A stretch of DNA of 64,000 bases from Nocardia wallacei (GCF_029869545.1 NZ_JARWQD010000090.1:1-64000); one strand, 5' to 3'. Positions 1 to 8,507 are shown, counted from the stretch's first letter. Notes: generated by a model not told the origin, from the letters alone. Program-made: numbers and translations.

Positions 1-558
1 CCAGTGCAGCCACGTGCCGATCACCGGCATCCCCATGGTGATTCCCGAGAACGCGGCCCGCAGGCCCGTGCCGGAGAGCAGATCGTCGGGCAGCGAGTAG
101 CCGAAGAAGCCCTCGAACATGGCCAGGATCAGCAGCAGCGAACCGAGCACCCAGGTACCTTCGCGGGGCCGCCGGAACGCGCCGGTGAAGAATACCCGGC
201 ACATGTGCACGATCATCGAGGTGGCGAAAAGCAGTGCGGCCCAATGGTGTACCTGCCGCACGAACAGCCCGCCACGCACCTCGAACGAGATGTTCAGCGC
301 CGACTCGTACGCCCGGGACATGGTGACGCCCCGCAGCGGCTCATAGGCGCCGTCGTAGACGACCTCGGTCATGGAGGGGTCGAAGAACAGGGTCAGATAC
401 ACGCCCGACAGCAGCAGGATGATGAAGCTGTACAGCGCGATCTCGCCGAGCAGGAACGACCAGTGCGTCGGGAAGACCTTGTTGATCGACCGCTTGACGA
501 AGGCGGCAGCGTGATAACGCTGATCTGCCGCGTCCGCCCGGTGCGCCACCGTACTCAT
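1..558 (-). CDS. Cytochrome b subunit of a bc1-type complex (second qcrB copy), 5' part only
   Basis: The visible 186 residues are the N-terminal half of an actinobacterial QcrB-type cytochrome b; the gene runs off the left edge. They include [20 protein letters not shown], the heme-ligand region [11 protein letters not shown] and [20 protein letters not shown] near the quinol site. Transmembrane segments are clear. The protein is very similar to the complete QcrB encoded at 26676, differing mainly by conservative changes and a different first dozen residues, so this is a paralogue. The ATG at 558 is preceded by GGGAGG about ten bases away; the ATG at 566 meets a stop after three codons. No Rieske or cytochrome c gene lies upstream of it; its downstream neighbours are outside the window. 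Confidence 0.93.
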   Translation of the reverse strand, partial: MSTVAHRADAADQRYHAAAFVKRSINKVFPTHWSFLLGEIALYSFIILLLSGVYLTLFFDPSMTEVVYDGAYEPLRGVTMSRAYESALNISFEVRGGLFVRQVHHWAALLFATSMIVHMCRVFFTGAFRRPREGTWVLGSLLLILAMFEGFFGYSLPDDLLSGTGLRAAFSGITMGMPVIGTWLHW

Positions 559-662
559 GGATCCATGACCTCCCGTTGGGCCGCCGAACTGTCTGCCCAT
601 GAGACGTTCGGGAGGTCGAATGTGTGACGCCGTGTGACCGCCCTCACACGGAACGGATGGGG

Positions 663-1388
663 TCAGGAGGCCGCGGGGAGGGCTCGCTGGGGTGCGAGGG
701 CCGCTTCGGCCTGCGGGAGAGTCACGCGGTAGGGGGTGGCGATCGTGTGGCGTTCGCGCCACAGGTGGTAGAGCGCCATGGCGAAGATGGCGGTGCCCAT
801 GACATTGGCGAGGAAGTGCCACCAGACGCGGAAGGTCCACAGGCCGGGTCCGGCCTCGAGCACGCCGAAGAAGGTGGACAGGCCGAACGCCTTGTACCCC
901 AGCAGCACCGACACCGTGAGGGCGATGTGCTCGAGGCCGTGGATGCCCTGCATCAGCACGCCCATCCGGCCCCAGCGCCGCGCCCTGCTCCGCATCGCGT
1001 GGTGGGTGAGCAGGGCGACCCCGGCCAGCCCGGCCAGGAAGTGGAAGTTGCCGACCAGATGCAGGAGTTCCATGCCCAGGGTGGGTTGCGCGTGGTTCAC
1101 CTGGCCGAACCCGTTGGCCAGGCCCGTGCCCCACGGCGTCATCCAGGCGGGAGCGTTCGAATGACCGATCCAGTATCCGGCCTGCAGGACGTGCTCCTGG
1201 AAGTGGCCGATCTGAGCGACGACGCCGAGGATCACGACTCCGGCGCCGGCCCAGAACATCCACGGCCGCAAGGGTTTTCGCAGGCCGACGACCAGTGCCG
1301 CGACCGACGCCCACATCACCACCATGAGCAGGACCATGCCGATCGCCCCCGCGATCTCCCATCCGCTCGCCTCGGCCGTGTGTTCCAT
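663..1388 (-). CDS. Histidine-rich integral membrane protein, function unknown
   Basis: A 241-residue protein with about five or six hydrophobic segments, for example [20 protein letters not shown] near residue 10 and [14 protein letters not shown] near 50. Histidines are frequent beside or inside the membrane segments: [40 protein letters not shown] and WWHFLA. This suggests metal or heme binding, but no catalytic family is recognised. It reads toward the cytochrome b paralogue 104 bases downstream on the same strand, so the two could be co-transcribed. The ATG at 1388 begins just before the first membrane segment; the reading frame stays open upstream but that part is Arg/Ser-rich and looks non-coding. 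Confidence 0.8.
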   Translation of the reverse strand: MEHTAEASGWEIAGAIGMVLLMVVMWASVAALVVGLRKPLRPWMFWAGAGVVILGVVAQIGHFQEHVLQAGYWIGHSNAPAWMTPWGTGLANGFGQVNHAQPTLGMELLHLVGNFHFLAGLAGVALLTHHAMRSRARRWGRMGVLMQGIHGLEHIALTVSVLLGYKAFGLSTFFGVLEAGPGLWTFRVWWHFLANVMGTAIFAMALYHLWRERHTIATPYRVTLPQAEAALAPQRALPAAS

Positions 1389-1578
1389 CTCCAACCGCCC
1401 TTCGGCCACTCTCCGCCGACAGCGACGGTCGGATGCGGAGGCTGATCGTCGTGGGTCCGAAGGTACAGTCCGCGATACAGCGCGATCAGGTAATCGAGAA
1501 TGGTTGTGCAATTTCACAATTCGTCCGAAACGGACATGCCGGGCACGCCTGTCACCGGCACCTGGAAAGATCGCGGGC

Positions 1579-1917
1579 ATGAGTTCGACTGGGGATGATG
1601 TGCGCGCCTTCGCGCTGTCGCTGCCGGAGACCGCCGAGCAATACACCTGGGGGATGCCGACGTTCCGGGTCGCGGGCAAGCTGTACCTCACGCTGCCGGA
1701 GAACGAGACCTCGATGGCGGTGCGCTGTCCCATCATCGAACGCGACGAGCTGGTCCTGGCCGAACCCGGCAAGTTCTGGATCGCCTCCCACGAGGCGAAC
1801 AACGCCTGGGTCCGGGTGCGCCTGGCCGCCCTCGACGACCGGGACGAACTGGAGGCCATCGTCACCGATTCGTGGCGGCAGGCCGCGCCGCGCACCCTGC
1901 TGGACAACGCGGGCTGA
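1579..1917 (+). CDS. MmcQ/YjbR family protein
   Basis: A 112-residue protein with the small MmcQ/YjbR (CyaY-like) fold. The opening DVRAFALSLPETAEQYTWG, the central GKLYLTLPEN and the closing RVRLAALDDRDELEAIVTDS are typical of the family. Family members have been called DNA-binding proteins on structural grounds, and their role is not settled. The upstream frame is open but lacks family similarity, so the ATG at 1579, with GGAAAG upstream, is preferred. It is divergent from the membrane protein at 663-1388. Confidence 0.85.
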   Translation: MSSTGDDVRAFALSLPETAEQYTWGMPTFRVAGKLYLTLPENETSMAVRCPIIERDELVLAEPGKFWIASHEANNAWVRVRLAALDDRDELEAIVTDSWRQAAPRTLLDNAG

Positions 1918-2013
1918 CGGCCGCACTACCCCCGCTGTCAACCGTATTTCCAGCAGGTTTCCTGGAGTTACTCCACGTCGACGTGATCGCGGAATCGTCG
2001 TAGCGTCGATATC

Positions 2014-3408
2014 GTGACTGTTCCAGAACACTTGCCCGCCACCGCGGGCGAGCTGCGCGCGGCGGGTTACGAGCCGCGCGGCGTGAAGACCGAGATCCGC
2101 GAGAACCTCTTGGCGCTGCTGGGTTCCGGCGGCGACGCGTGGCCGGGCATCGTCGGCTTCGACCGCACCGTGCTGCCGCAGCTCGAGCGCGCGCTGCTGG
2201 CGGGGCACGACGTGGTGCTGCTGGGGGAGCGCGGCCAGGGCAAGACCCGGCTGCTGCGCACGCTGGCCGGACTGCTCGACGAATGGACGCCCGTCATCAC
2301 GGGCACCGAACTGGGTGAGCACCCGCTGGACCCGATCAGCCCGGCCGGTCGCCGACTGGCCGCCGAACTCGGCGACGACCTGCCCGTGGCGTGGCGGCAC
2401 CGCTCGGAACGCTACGCCGAGAAGCTCGCCACGCCCGACACCTCCGTCGGCGACCTGATCGGCGACGTCGACCCGGTGAAGGTGGCCGAGGGCCGCAGCC
2501 TCGGCGATCCCGAGACCATCCACTTCGGGCTGGTGCCGCGTGCGCACCGCGGCATCGTCGCGATCAACGAGCTGCCCGACCTCGCCGAGCGCATCCAGGT
2601 CGCGCTGCTGAATGTGATGGAGGAGCGCGATATCCAGGTCCGCGGCTATACGCTGCGCCTGCCGCTGGACGTGCTGCTCGTCGCGACCGCCAACCCGGAG
2701 GACTACACCAACCGCGGCCGGATCATCACCCCGCTCAAGGACCGGTTCGGCGCGGAGATCCGCACCCACTACCCGCTGACCGTCGAGGCCGAGGTGGCGA
2801 TGGTCCGGCAGGAGGCCGAGCTGGTGGCCGAGGTGGGTGACCCGCTGATCGAGGTGATCGCCCGGTTCGTGCGGAACCTGCGCGAATCCGCGGCGATCGA
2901 CCAGCGATCCGGTGTGTCGGCCCGGTTCGCGGTGGCCGCGGCGGAGACGGTGGCCGCGGCCGCGCTGCGCCGCGCGGCGATCACGGGCGAACGGCCCGCC
3001 GTCGCCCGCCCCGTCGATCTCGACTCCGTGCCCGCGGTGCTGCGCGGCAAGCTGGAGTTCGAATCGGGTGAGGAGGGTCGCGAGCAGGAGCATCTCACCC
3101 ATCTGCTGCGTCGTTCGTTCGCCGAGGCCGCGCGAGAACGGCTGGGCGGGTTGAACTTACGCCCGCTGTCCGAGGCCGTGGGCGACGGCCACCTGGTCAC
3201 CACCGGCGAGAGCGTGCCCGGCCGGGACGTCCTGTCCGCCCTACCGGAACTGCCCGTCCTGCACGAGGTCGCCGACCGGCTGGGCGTGGACGCCGCCGAC
3301 ACCCCGGCCCGGATCGCGGCGGCGGTCGAATTCGCCTTGGAATCGTTGTATTTGGCCCGCCAGATCGCCAAGGACTCCGACGACGGCATGACGGTGTACG
3401 GCCAGTGA
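2014..3408 (+). CDS. MoxR/magnesium-chelatase-like AAA+ ATPase (Rv0958-type)
   Basis: A 464-residue AAA+ ATPase. Walker A GERGQGKT is near residues 71-78, a Walker B-like stretch GIVAINELPDL near 178-188, and the sensor VATANPEDY near 222-230. The C-terminal half is helical and carries no second catalytic domain. Architecture and length match M. tuberculosis Rv0958, named a putative magnesium chelatase but more likely a MoxR-type chaperone. The gene is followed after 36 bases by a VWA protein, the standard MoxR-VWA pairing thought to act in metal insertion or protein-complex maturation. The start is GTG; no clearly better alternative is seen. Confidence 0.92.
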   Translation: MTVPEHLPATAGELRAAGYEPRGVKTEIRENLLALLGSGGDAWPGIVGFDRTVLPQLERALLAGHDVVLLGERGQGKTRLLRTLAGLLDEWTPVITGTELGEHPLDPISPAGRRLAAELGDDLPVAWRHRSERYAEKLATPDTSVGDLIGDVDPVKVAEGRSLGDPETIHFGLVPRAHRGIVAINELPDLAERIQVALLNVMEERDIQVRGYTLRLPLDVLLVATANPEDYTNRGRIITPLKDRFGAEIRTHYPLTVEAEVAMVRQEAELVAEVGDPLIEVIARFVRNLRESAAIDQRSGVSARFAVAAAETVAAAALRRAAITGERPAVARPVDLDSVPAVLRGKLEFESGEEGREQEHLTHLLRRSFAEAARERLGGLNLRPLSEAVGDGHLVTTGESVPGRDVLSALPELPVLHEVADRLGVDAADTPARIAAAVEFALESLYLARQIAKDSDDGMTVYGQ

Positions 3409-3444
3409 TCACGGCACCGCAAACTCGGATACCGATGAGGCGCA

Positions 3445-5397
3445 ATGACTTCCGCTGATCGCTATTCCTACGGCCCCTACCACGACGGGCCCGACCCGCT
3501 GGCGCCCCCGCTCGATCTGCGGGAGGCCCTGGACCAGGTCGGGCGCGATGTGATGGAGGGCGGTTCGCCGCGCAGCGCGCTCGAGGAGCTGCTGCGGCGC
3601 GGACTTCGCGATACGGCGGGGCTCGACGATCTCACGCGCCGGTTGTGGCAGCGCCGGGCCGAGATCTCCCGGCGCCATCGGCTCGACGGATCCCTGCAGC
3701 AGATTCGCCAATTACTGGACGAGGCACTGGAAGCCGAGCGCCGGGCGCTGTTTCCCGATCCGTCCGACGACGCCCGATTCGCCGAGGCCCGCCTGGACGC
3801 CCTGCCGTCGAGCACGGCCGCGGCCGTCGGTGAACTCGCCGAATATCCGTGGCGTTCGGAGACCGGCCGGGCCAACTACGAGAAGATCCGCGACCTGCTC
3901 GGCCGCGACCTGCTGGAGTCCCGGTTCCAGGGCATGAAACAGGCGCTGCAGAACACCACGCCGGAGGACGTCGAGCGGATCCGGCGGATGATGTCGGACC
4001 TGAACGACCTGCTCGCCGCGCACGCGCGCGGCGAGGACACCGAGCGGCAGTTCGCCGAGTTCATGGCCGAGCACGGCGAGTTCTTCCCCGAAAACCCCCG
4101 CGACACAGAGGAATTGATCGACGCGCTCGCCGCCCGCGCGGCCGCGGCGCAGCGCATGATGAACTCGATGACCGAGGAGCAGCGGGCCGAGCTGTCCGCG
4201 CTGACCGGCCAGGCCTTCGGCGATCCGCGCATCGCCGGGCAGGTCGCCGCGCTCGACGCCAATCTGCGGGCGCTGCGTCCCGGCGAGGACTGGGAGTCGG
4301 CACAGCGATTCCGCGGCCAGGACCCCCTGGGTCTCGGCGAGGGCGCGCAGGCGCTGCAGGATCTGGCCGAATTGGACGCTCTGGCAGAACAACTCGGCCA
4401 GTCCTATCCCGGCGCCCGGCTCGAGGACATCGACCTGGACGCGCTGGGCCGCCAGCTCGGCGACGACGCCCGCGTGGACGCCGCCCGCCTGGCCGAACTG
4501 GAGCGCGAGCTGCGCAGGCAGGGGCTGTTCGAGCGCGCTCCCGACGGATCGCTGCGGCTGACGCCCAGGGCATTGCGCAGGCTGGGGGAGACGGCGCTGC
4601 GAGATGTGATCGGGCAGTTGCGTTCCCGGCGCGGCGAGCGGGACACCGCCCGGGCCGGTGCCGCGGGCGAACCGACCGGCGCCTCGCGCGCATGGCAATT
4701 CGGCGACACCGAACCCTGGGACGTGCCGAGGACCGTGCGCAATGCGGTGCTGCGGTCGGCGTCGACCGGCAGTCGCGGTGTGGCGCTGGATGTTTCGGAC
4801 GTCGAGATCATGGAGACCGAGCAGCGCGCGCGGGCGGCGGTGGCGCTGTGCGTCGACACGTCGTGGTCGATGGTGCAGGACGGCCGGTGGGTGCCGATGA
4901 AGCGCACCGCGCTCGCCCTGCATCACCTGATCGGCACCCGCTTCCGCTCCGACGCGCTGAGCCTGATCACCTTCGGGCGCCACGCCGCCACCGTCGATAT
5001 CGGCGAATTGACCGCGCGGGAACCGATCTGGGAGCAGGGCACCAATCTGCACCACGCGCTGCTGCTGGCCGACCGGCATCTGCGCCGCCATCCGGACGCC
5101 GTGCCCGTCGTCCTCGTGGTCACCGACGGCGAGCCCACCGCGCATCTGCGGCCGGACGGCGAGGCGTACTTCAACTGGCCGCCCGAGCCGCGCACGCTCG
5201 GCGTGACCATGAACCAGGTCGACGTGCTGGCCAAGCTGGGCGCCTCGGTGACGGTGTTCATGCTCGGTGAGGATCCGCGCCTGGCCGCCTTCGTCGACCT
5301 GGTGGCACGGCGCAGCGGCGGGCGTGTGGTGGCGCCCGATCTCGACGGGCTCGGTGCGGCGGTGGTGCGCGACTATCTGCGAGGGCGCCGGGGGTAG
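3445..5397 (+). CDS. VWA-domain protein, partner of the upstream ATPase (Rv0959-type)
   Basis: A 650-residue protein. The N-terminal two thirds are charged and helical with no recognised domain. The C-terminal third is a von Willebrand factor A domain with an intact metal-binding site: DTSWSM near residue 471 (DxSxS), a conserved Thr in the EQGTNLHHAL region, and VTDGEP near 560. It corresponds to Rv0959 next to Rv0958. In such pairs the VWA protein is believed to bring substrate to the ATPase. No signal peptide or membrane segment is evident, so both should act in the cytoplasm. The target here is unknown. Confidence 0.92.
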   Translation: MTSADRYSYGPYHDGPDPLAPPLDLREALDQVGRDVMEGGSPRSALEELLRRGLRDTAGLDDLTRRLWQRRAEISRRHRLDGSLQQIRQLLDEALEAERRALFPDPSDDARFAEARLDALPSSTAAAVGELAEYPWRSETGRANYEKIRDLLGRDLLESRFQGMKQALQNTTPEDVERIRRMMSDLNDLLAAHARGEDTERQFAEFMAEHGEFFPENPRDTEELIDALAARAAAAQRMMNSMTEEQRAELSALTGQAFGDPRIAGQVAALDANLRALRPGEDWESAQRFRGQDPLGLGEGAQALQDLAELDALAEQLGQSYPGARLEDIDLDALGRQLGDDARVDAARLAELERELRRQGLFERAPDGSLRLTPRALRRLGETALRDVIGQLRSRRGERDTARAGAAGEPTGASRAWQFGDTEPWDVPRTVRNAVLRSASTGSRGVALDVSDVEIMETEQRARAAVALCVDTSWSMVQDGRWVPMKRTALALHHLIGTRFRSDALSLITFGRHAATVDIGELTAREPIWEQGTNLHHALLLADRHLRRHPDAVPVVLVVTDGEPTAHLRPDGEAYFNWPPEPRTLGVTMNQVDVLAKLGASVTVFMLGEDPRLAAFVDLVARRSGGRVVAPDLDGLGAAVVRDYLRGRRG

Positions 5398-5419
5398 GCG
5401 GCCCGGGCGAACACCCCCA

Positions 5420-5448
5420 TTGAACGTGCCGTTAAATAGCGGTACATT
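5420..5448 (+). promoter_or_regulatory. SigA-type promoter for the Gly/Trp/His-repeat protein
   Basis: TTGAAC at 5420-5425 and TACATT at 5443-5448 are separated by exactly 17 bases in a locally AT-rich stretch. The predicted transcript starts near 5455, giving a leader of about 64 bases. Confidence 0.6.
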
Positions 5449-5463
5449 AATCTGTGGCAGGAG

Positions 5464-5486
5464 GATGGCCGGTCAGATCGGCCATC
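5464..5486 (+). other. Hairpin in the 5' leader of the repeat-protein gene
   Basis: GATGGCCG (5464-5471) and CGGCCATC (5479-5486) form a perfect 8-bp stem with a 7-base loop, between the predicted promoter and the ATG at 5519. It could stabilise the mRNA or modulate translation. There is no U-tract, so it does not look like a terminator. Confidence 0.5.
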
Positions 5487-5518
5487 CGCTGAAAACGACC
5501 GCAGGTAAGGAAGTTCCG

Positions 5519-5905
5519 ATGACTCGGAATCACATCCCCGTACGCTCCCGGCAGACCGCCTTCCGGGTCGCCGCCGTGCTCGCCGTGGCCGCCGCGCCGC
5601 TGGCCGTCGCGGCACCCGCGCTCGCCGCTCCGGCGGCCAGCGCACCGGCCGCGCCCGGACAGCCGGTCCAGCTCGAGGCCGACAGCTCCGCGCAGGAGGT
5701 GCACGGCTGGGGCGGCCATCGCGGCGGCTGGGGCCACCGTGGTGGCTGGGGCCGTGGCGGCTGGGGCCACGGCGGCTGGGGCCACGGTGGCTGGAACAGC
5801 TGGGGCGGCTGGAACGGCTGGGGCGGCTGGCACCGTCCCGGCTACGTCTACCCCGGTTGGTACGGCTGGCCCGTCGTGCCGCCGTCGACCGGAAGCGCGT
5901 TCTAA
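5519..5905 (+). CDS. Secreted glycine/tryptophan/histidine repeat protein
   Basis: A 128-residue exported protein. An N-terminal RSR region, the hydrophobic core AAVLAVAAAPLAVAAP and an Ala-rich cleavage region (ALAAPAAS) form a Sec signal peptide. After a short acidic linker ending in SSAQEVHGWG, the mature protein consists of GGWGH/GGWGR/GGWNSW units for about 40 residues, then a YPGWYGWP tail. The alternating His, Trp and Gly suggest surface adhesion, metal binding or a glycine-rich wall-associated protein; none is established. It has its own promoter and a hairpin leader. The ATG follows GGTAAGGAAGTTCCG. Confidence 0.85.
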   Translation: MTRNHIPVRSRQTAFRVAAVLAVAAAPLAVAAPALAAPAASAPAAPGQPVQLEADSSAQEVHGWGGHRGGWGHRGGWGRGGWGHGGWGHGGWNSWGGWNGWGGWHRPGYVYPGWYGWPVVPPSTGSAF

Positions 5906-5923
5906 CAGGCGGATCCGAGTCCG

Positions 5924-6289
5924 CATGCGCCGTCCCGCTCCGATGCGGAATGCGCCGTGCCCGTGCCCGCCGAGGCCCGGGCCGGTCGGGAGGCGATTCA
6001 GGCCGCCGCCGCCGAGGCCGGGCGCGAGATCGAGGCCGATCATTTCGGCATCAGCCTGGTGCTCGCCGAGGACGGCATACCCGCCGAGCTGGCGGCGGCG
6101 ATCGAGCGCCGCCGACCCGGTGCCGATCCGGGTGACGTGGTCGCGGGCAGCTGGAAGGAGCTGCATCGGTTGATCGACGGTCATCTCGACGCGGGGCTCA
6201 CCAAGTTCGTCGTCGGGTCCGTCGGCGGGCGGCCGATCGACTCGTTCATCGACCGCTTCGTGACCGAACTGGTGCCGCGGCAGAACTGA
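5924..6289 (+). pseudogene. C-terminal remnant of an LLM-class (F420/flavin) oxidoreductase
   Basis: About 110 residues resemble the C-terminal third of a luciferase-like F420-dependent oxidoreductase: VPAEARAGREAIQAAAAEAG, then REIEADHFGISLVLAEDG, and the closing LTKFVVGSVGG and FVTELVPRQ. The frame is closed upstream by the stop codon (5903-5905) of the repeat-protein gene, so the barrel core and cofactor-binding N-terminal part are missing. A GTG at 5957 could start a short ORF, but no active enzyme would result. The remnant was probably left by a deletion that placed the repeat-protein gene here. Confidence 0.7.
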
Positions 6290-6338
6290 CTCGGCGCCGG
6301 ATCGTTTCGGTCCGGCTGGTCCGGGCACCCGGGACAAC

Positions 6339-6626
6339 ATGAATGCCGAAGAGATTGGTAGAGCACGAGACTCGACGACGCGTCCACGGCCGCAGGTGAC
6401 CGAGGCCGACCTGCGGCAACTGCTGCAGACGGGTAGCCCGGGGACGCAGCTGGTCCTGGCGGAGGGCGAGATCCGGCTGGCGCCGGGCGCCGGTGGCGAC
6501 GACGGCGCGATGCCGGTGGTCACCCGCGGTGAGCTGGCCGACCGCATCGGCGATCAGCCCGACATCGCGCAGCTGGCCACGGAGGCCGAGCTGCTGAATA
6601 CGGAGATTCGCCTGCTCGGGGCCTGA
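6339..6626 (+). CDS. Small hypothetical protein
   Basis: A 95-residue acidic protein with no signal peptide or membrane segment. It contains TEADLRQLLQTGSPGTQLVL followed by two predicted helices (GELADRIGDQ, LATEAELLNTEIRLLG). No family is recognised. Codon use fits the surroundings, with high third-position GC, which supports coding. It ends 10 bases before the convergent hydrolase gene. Confidence 0.55.
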   Translation: MNAEEIGRARDSTTRPRPQVTEADLRQLLQTGSPGTQLVLAEGEIRLAPGAGGDDGAMPVVTRGELADRIGDQPDIAQLATEAELLNTEIRLLGA

Positions 6627-6635
6627 CAGGCCGCG

Positions 6636-7511
6636 TTACTGCCGCTCGTCGAGAACCTCGCGCAGCTTGCGGGCGAAGGCCGCGGGCTGTCCGGCGTAGC
6701 CGAATTCGCCGCCGAGGAAGCCGCCGTGGTGGCTGGGGAAGACCGTCGGCCGCTGACCGAGCAGTTCGGCGGTGCCGACGGCCGTGCGTCCGGTGAAGAC
6801 GTCCCGCGACTCCTCGCCGACCGCGATCACGATCCGCGTCGGCGCGGCGGTGAGCGCGGTGACGTCGGGGCGATAGCCGCTGACCGCCCAGGAGCGATCC
6901 GACAGCAGGGGGTCGTCGCGGGTGCCGTCGTCCTCGGACGGCAGGCCGAACTGCGCGGGATCCGGGGCGGGCTGGGCGAAATAGGCGTCGGTGAACTCGC
7001 CCTGCCACGAGGTCATGGCGATGAAGGCCGCCATACCGGCGCCGAATCCCTTGGCCTCGTACGCATCACGGAAACCGGCCCGCGCCCGCTCGGCGGCCTC
7101 GGCGTCGGGGAGTACGGGGATCAGCGGCGGTTCGTGGGCCACCAGCGTGGTCACGTCGCCGGGGTGGGCGGTCACGAGGGCCAGCGCGGTGATCGCACCG
7201 CCGCTGCTGGCGAACATCTCGACCGGCCCCGCGCCGAGCGCCTCGATCACGGCGTGCACATCGCGAGCCTGCACCGTGGGCGAATGGTCGACCCGGGCAT
7301 CCTTGCGGACGCTGCGGCCGAGCCCGCGCGGATCGTAGGTCACCACCGTCCGATCGGTGAAATGCGAGGCCAGCGCGCCGAACCCACTGGCATCCATCGG
7401 CTGGCCGATCATGACCAGCGGCGGACGCCCGCCCGCGGTGGGCAGCGGTCCGTGCACGTCGTAGGCGATATCCGCCTCGTCCGTCTCGAGCACATGTGTC
7501 GTCATACCCAT
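6636..7511 (-). CDS. Alpha/beta hydrolase
   Basis: A 291-residue alpha/beta hydrolase. PPLVMIGQPMD near residue 30 is the oxyanion-hole strand, TVVTYDPRGLGRS is the strand and turn before the nucleophile elbow, and MFASSGGAITAL carries the likely nucleophile Ser in an A-S-S-G-G variant of GxSxG. The C-terminal PSHHGGF supplies the likely catalytic His. Substrate is unknown; relatives include esterases and epoxide- or haloalkane-hydrolase-like enzymes. The ATG at 7511 (alternative 7505) follows a G-rich stretch; an ATG at 7538 would put the start 4 bases past the preceding gene's stop. Confidence 0.88.
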   Translation of the reverse strand: MGMTTHVLETDEADIAYDVHGPLPTAGGRPPLVMIGQPMDASGFGALASHFTDRTVVTYDPRGLGRSVRKDARVDHSPTVQARDVHAVIEALGAGPVEMFASSGGAITALALVTAHPGDVTTLVAHEPPLIPVLPDAEAAERARAGFRDAYEAKGFGAGMAAFIAMTSWQGEFTDAYFAQPAPDPAQFGLPSEDDGTRDDPLLSDRSWAVSGYRPDVTALTAAPTRIVIAVGEESRDVFTGRTAVGTAELLGQRPTVFPSHHGGFLGGEFGYAGQPAAFARKLREVLDERQ

Positions 7512-7542
7512 AGGACGCCCCACCCACCGAGAACTCATCGCC

Positions 7543-7839
7543 CTATTCGCACCCGATCCCGTCGTTGTCCCGATCGAGATGCGGCGCGTACCCCGGCTGC
7601 CCGCGGTACAGGGGAGTATCGCCCGCCCGCCGCGCCTCCTCGCAGTTCTTGTAGTAGGGCGCCGGATTCGACCGCGGGGGCGCGGGGTGCCGCGGCTGTG
7701 GGCAGAACTGGGCCGAACCCGAGCTGCACAGCAGGTCGGTCAGCGGGTCGGCGGAAACGACGGGTGCGCCGAGCACGACTACCGAAGCCGCGCCCAGACA
7801 GGCCGCGGCAAACGCCCTGCGAGCATACGAACTGATCAT
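7543..7839 (-). CDS. Secreted Excalibur calcium-binding domain protein
   Basis: A 98-residue exported protein. The signal peptide is an RR-containing n-region, the core FAAACLGAASVVVLGAPVV and cleavage near SADP. The C-terminal half is an Excalibur domain: YYKNCEEARRAG, LYRGQPGYAPHLDRDNDG and terminal IGCE, with the DxDxDG calcium loop and both conserved cysteines. A Pro-rich linker joins them. Excalibur proteins are extracellular and often wall-associated. The ATG at 7839 opens the signal peptide directly; upstream in-frame starts would lengthen the n-region without benefit. Confidence 0.87.
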   Translation of the reverse strand: MISSYARRAFAAACLGAASVVVLGAPVVSADPLTDLLCSSGSAQFCPQPRHPAPPRSNPAPYYKNCEEARRAGDTPLYRGQPGYAPHLDRDNDGIGCE

Positions 7840-8006
7840 GACGACAATCCTCAATACGGGCACGAGGTGAATCACCGTGCGAGACAGCATCTTCCAATCG
7901 CCCGAGGCACGGGCTGCGGCTTCCCCCCGACCGGTCGTCGCGAACCTGACGCTAGCACCATCCACGGGCAACCCCCGGCAAATACAGGAGAATTTTCCGA
8001 ACAAAT

Positions 8007-8037
8007 GACCTTCGTCCTCAGCCCAGGGACGAAGGTC
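8007..8037. other. Perfect 11-bp inverted repeat
   Basis: GACCTTCGTCC (8007-8017) pairs with GGACGAAGGTC (8027-8037) across a 9-base loop. The right arm lies inside a DosR-like palindrome (GGGAC-N4-GTCCT, 8026-8039). It lies between the divergent Excalibur gene and the NTF2-like gene, 50 bases before the latter's start. Confidence 0.6.
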
Positions 8038-8087
8038 CTATCTCGTACCGAGGGCGCTGAGCACGGGGCGCGGTATCTTTATGAACC

Positions 8088-8507
8088 GTGAGCATCGATC
8101 ACGACGTTGTTGTCGACGAGATCCATACTCTGCATCGCGATCTGGCTCGGTGGCTGGGCGGGGCGGATGGGCAGGCGGTGGAACGGTTTGTGGCGCAGTT
8201 GCATCCGGATTTCTCGATGGTCGGGCTCGATGGGGTGGTGGTGCCGCGTGCGCGGCTGGTCGAGGGGCTGCGGGGTGGGGGTGGGACGGCACCGGGCTTG
8301 ACGATCGAGATCGTGGATATCGAGCAGCTGCACCGGACGTCCGACGGGGCGGTGATGCGGTTCGAGGAGGTCCATCGCGGGCCGGAGGGGACGGCGGCGC
8401 GCCTCACGACCGCGCTGCTGCTGCCGGACCCGCAGGCCCGCAACGGCTTTCGCTGGCGCAGCGTCCACGAGACCGCGGCGCCGAACCGAATCCGGTCCGG
8501 GAGATGA
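8088..8507 (+). CDS. NTF2-like / DUF4440-type protein
   Basis: A 139-residue protein with the alpha+beta cone layout of the SnoaL/DUF4440 group. A helical N-terminus (LHRDLARWLGG) is followed by the conserved FVAQLHPDFSMVGLDG, RARLVEGLRG, the strand pair LTIEIVDIEQLHRTSDGAVM, and the C-terminal strand FRWRSVHET. Members bind small hydrophobic ligands or act as simple enzymes; nothing here fixes the ligand. The start is GTG without a strong ribosome binding site. A DosR-like inverted repeat lies upstream. Confidence 0.78.
   Translation: MSIDHDVVVDEIHTLHRDLARWLGGADGQAVERFVAQLHPDFSMVGLDGVVVPRARLVEGLRGGGGTAPGLTIEIVDIEQLHRTSDGAVMRFEEVHRGPEGTAARLTTALLLPDPQARNGFRWRSVHETAAPNRIRSGR

Noticed and set aside
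3712..5145. Long minus-strand frame opposite the VWA gene
   Set aside because: High-GC antisense frame with shadow composition and no family motifs; similar frames oppose qcrB, pknL and pbpB.
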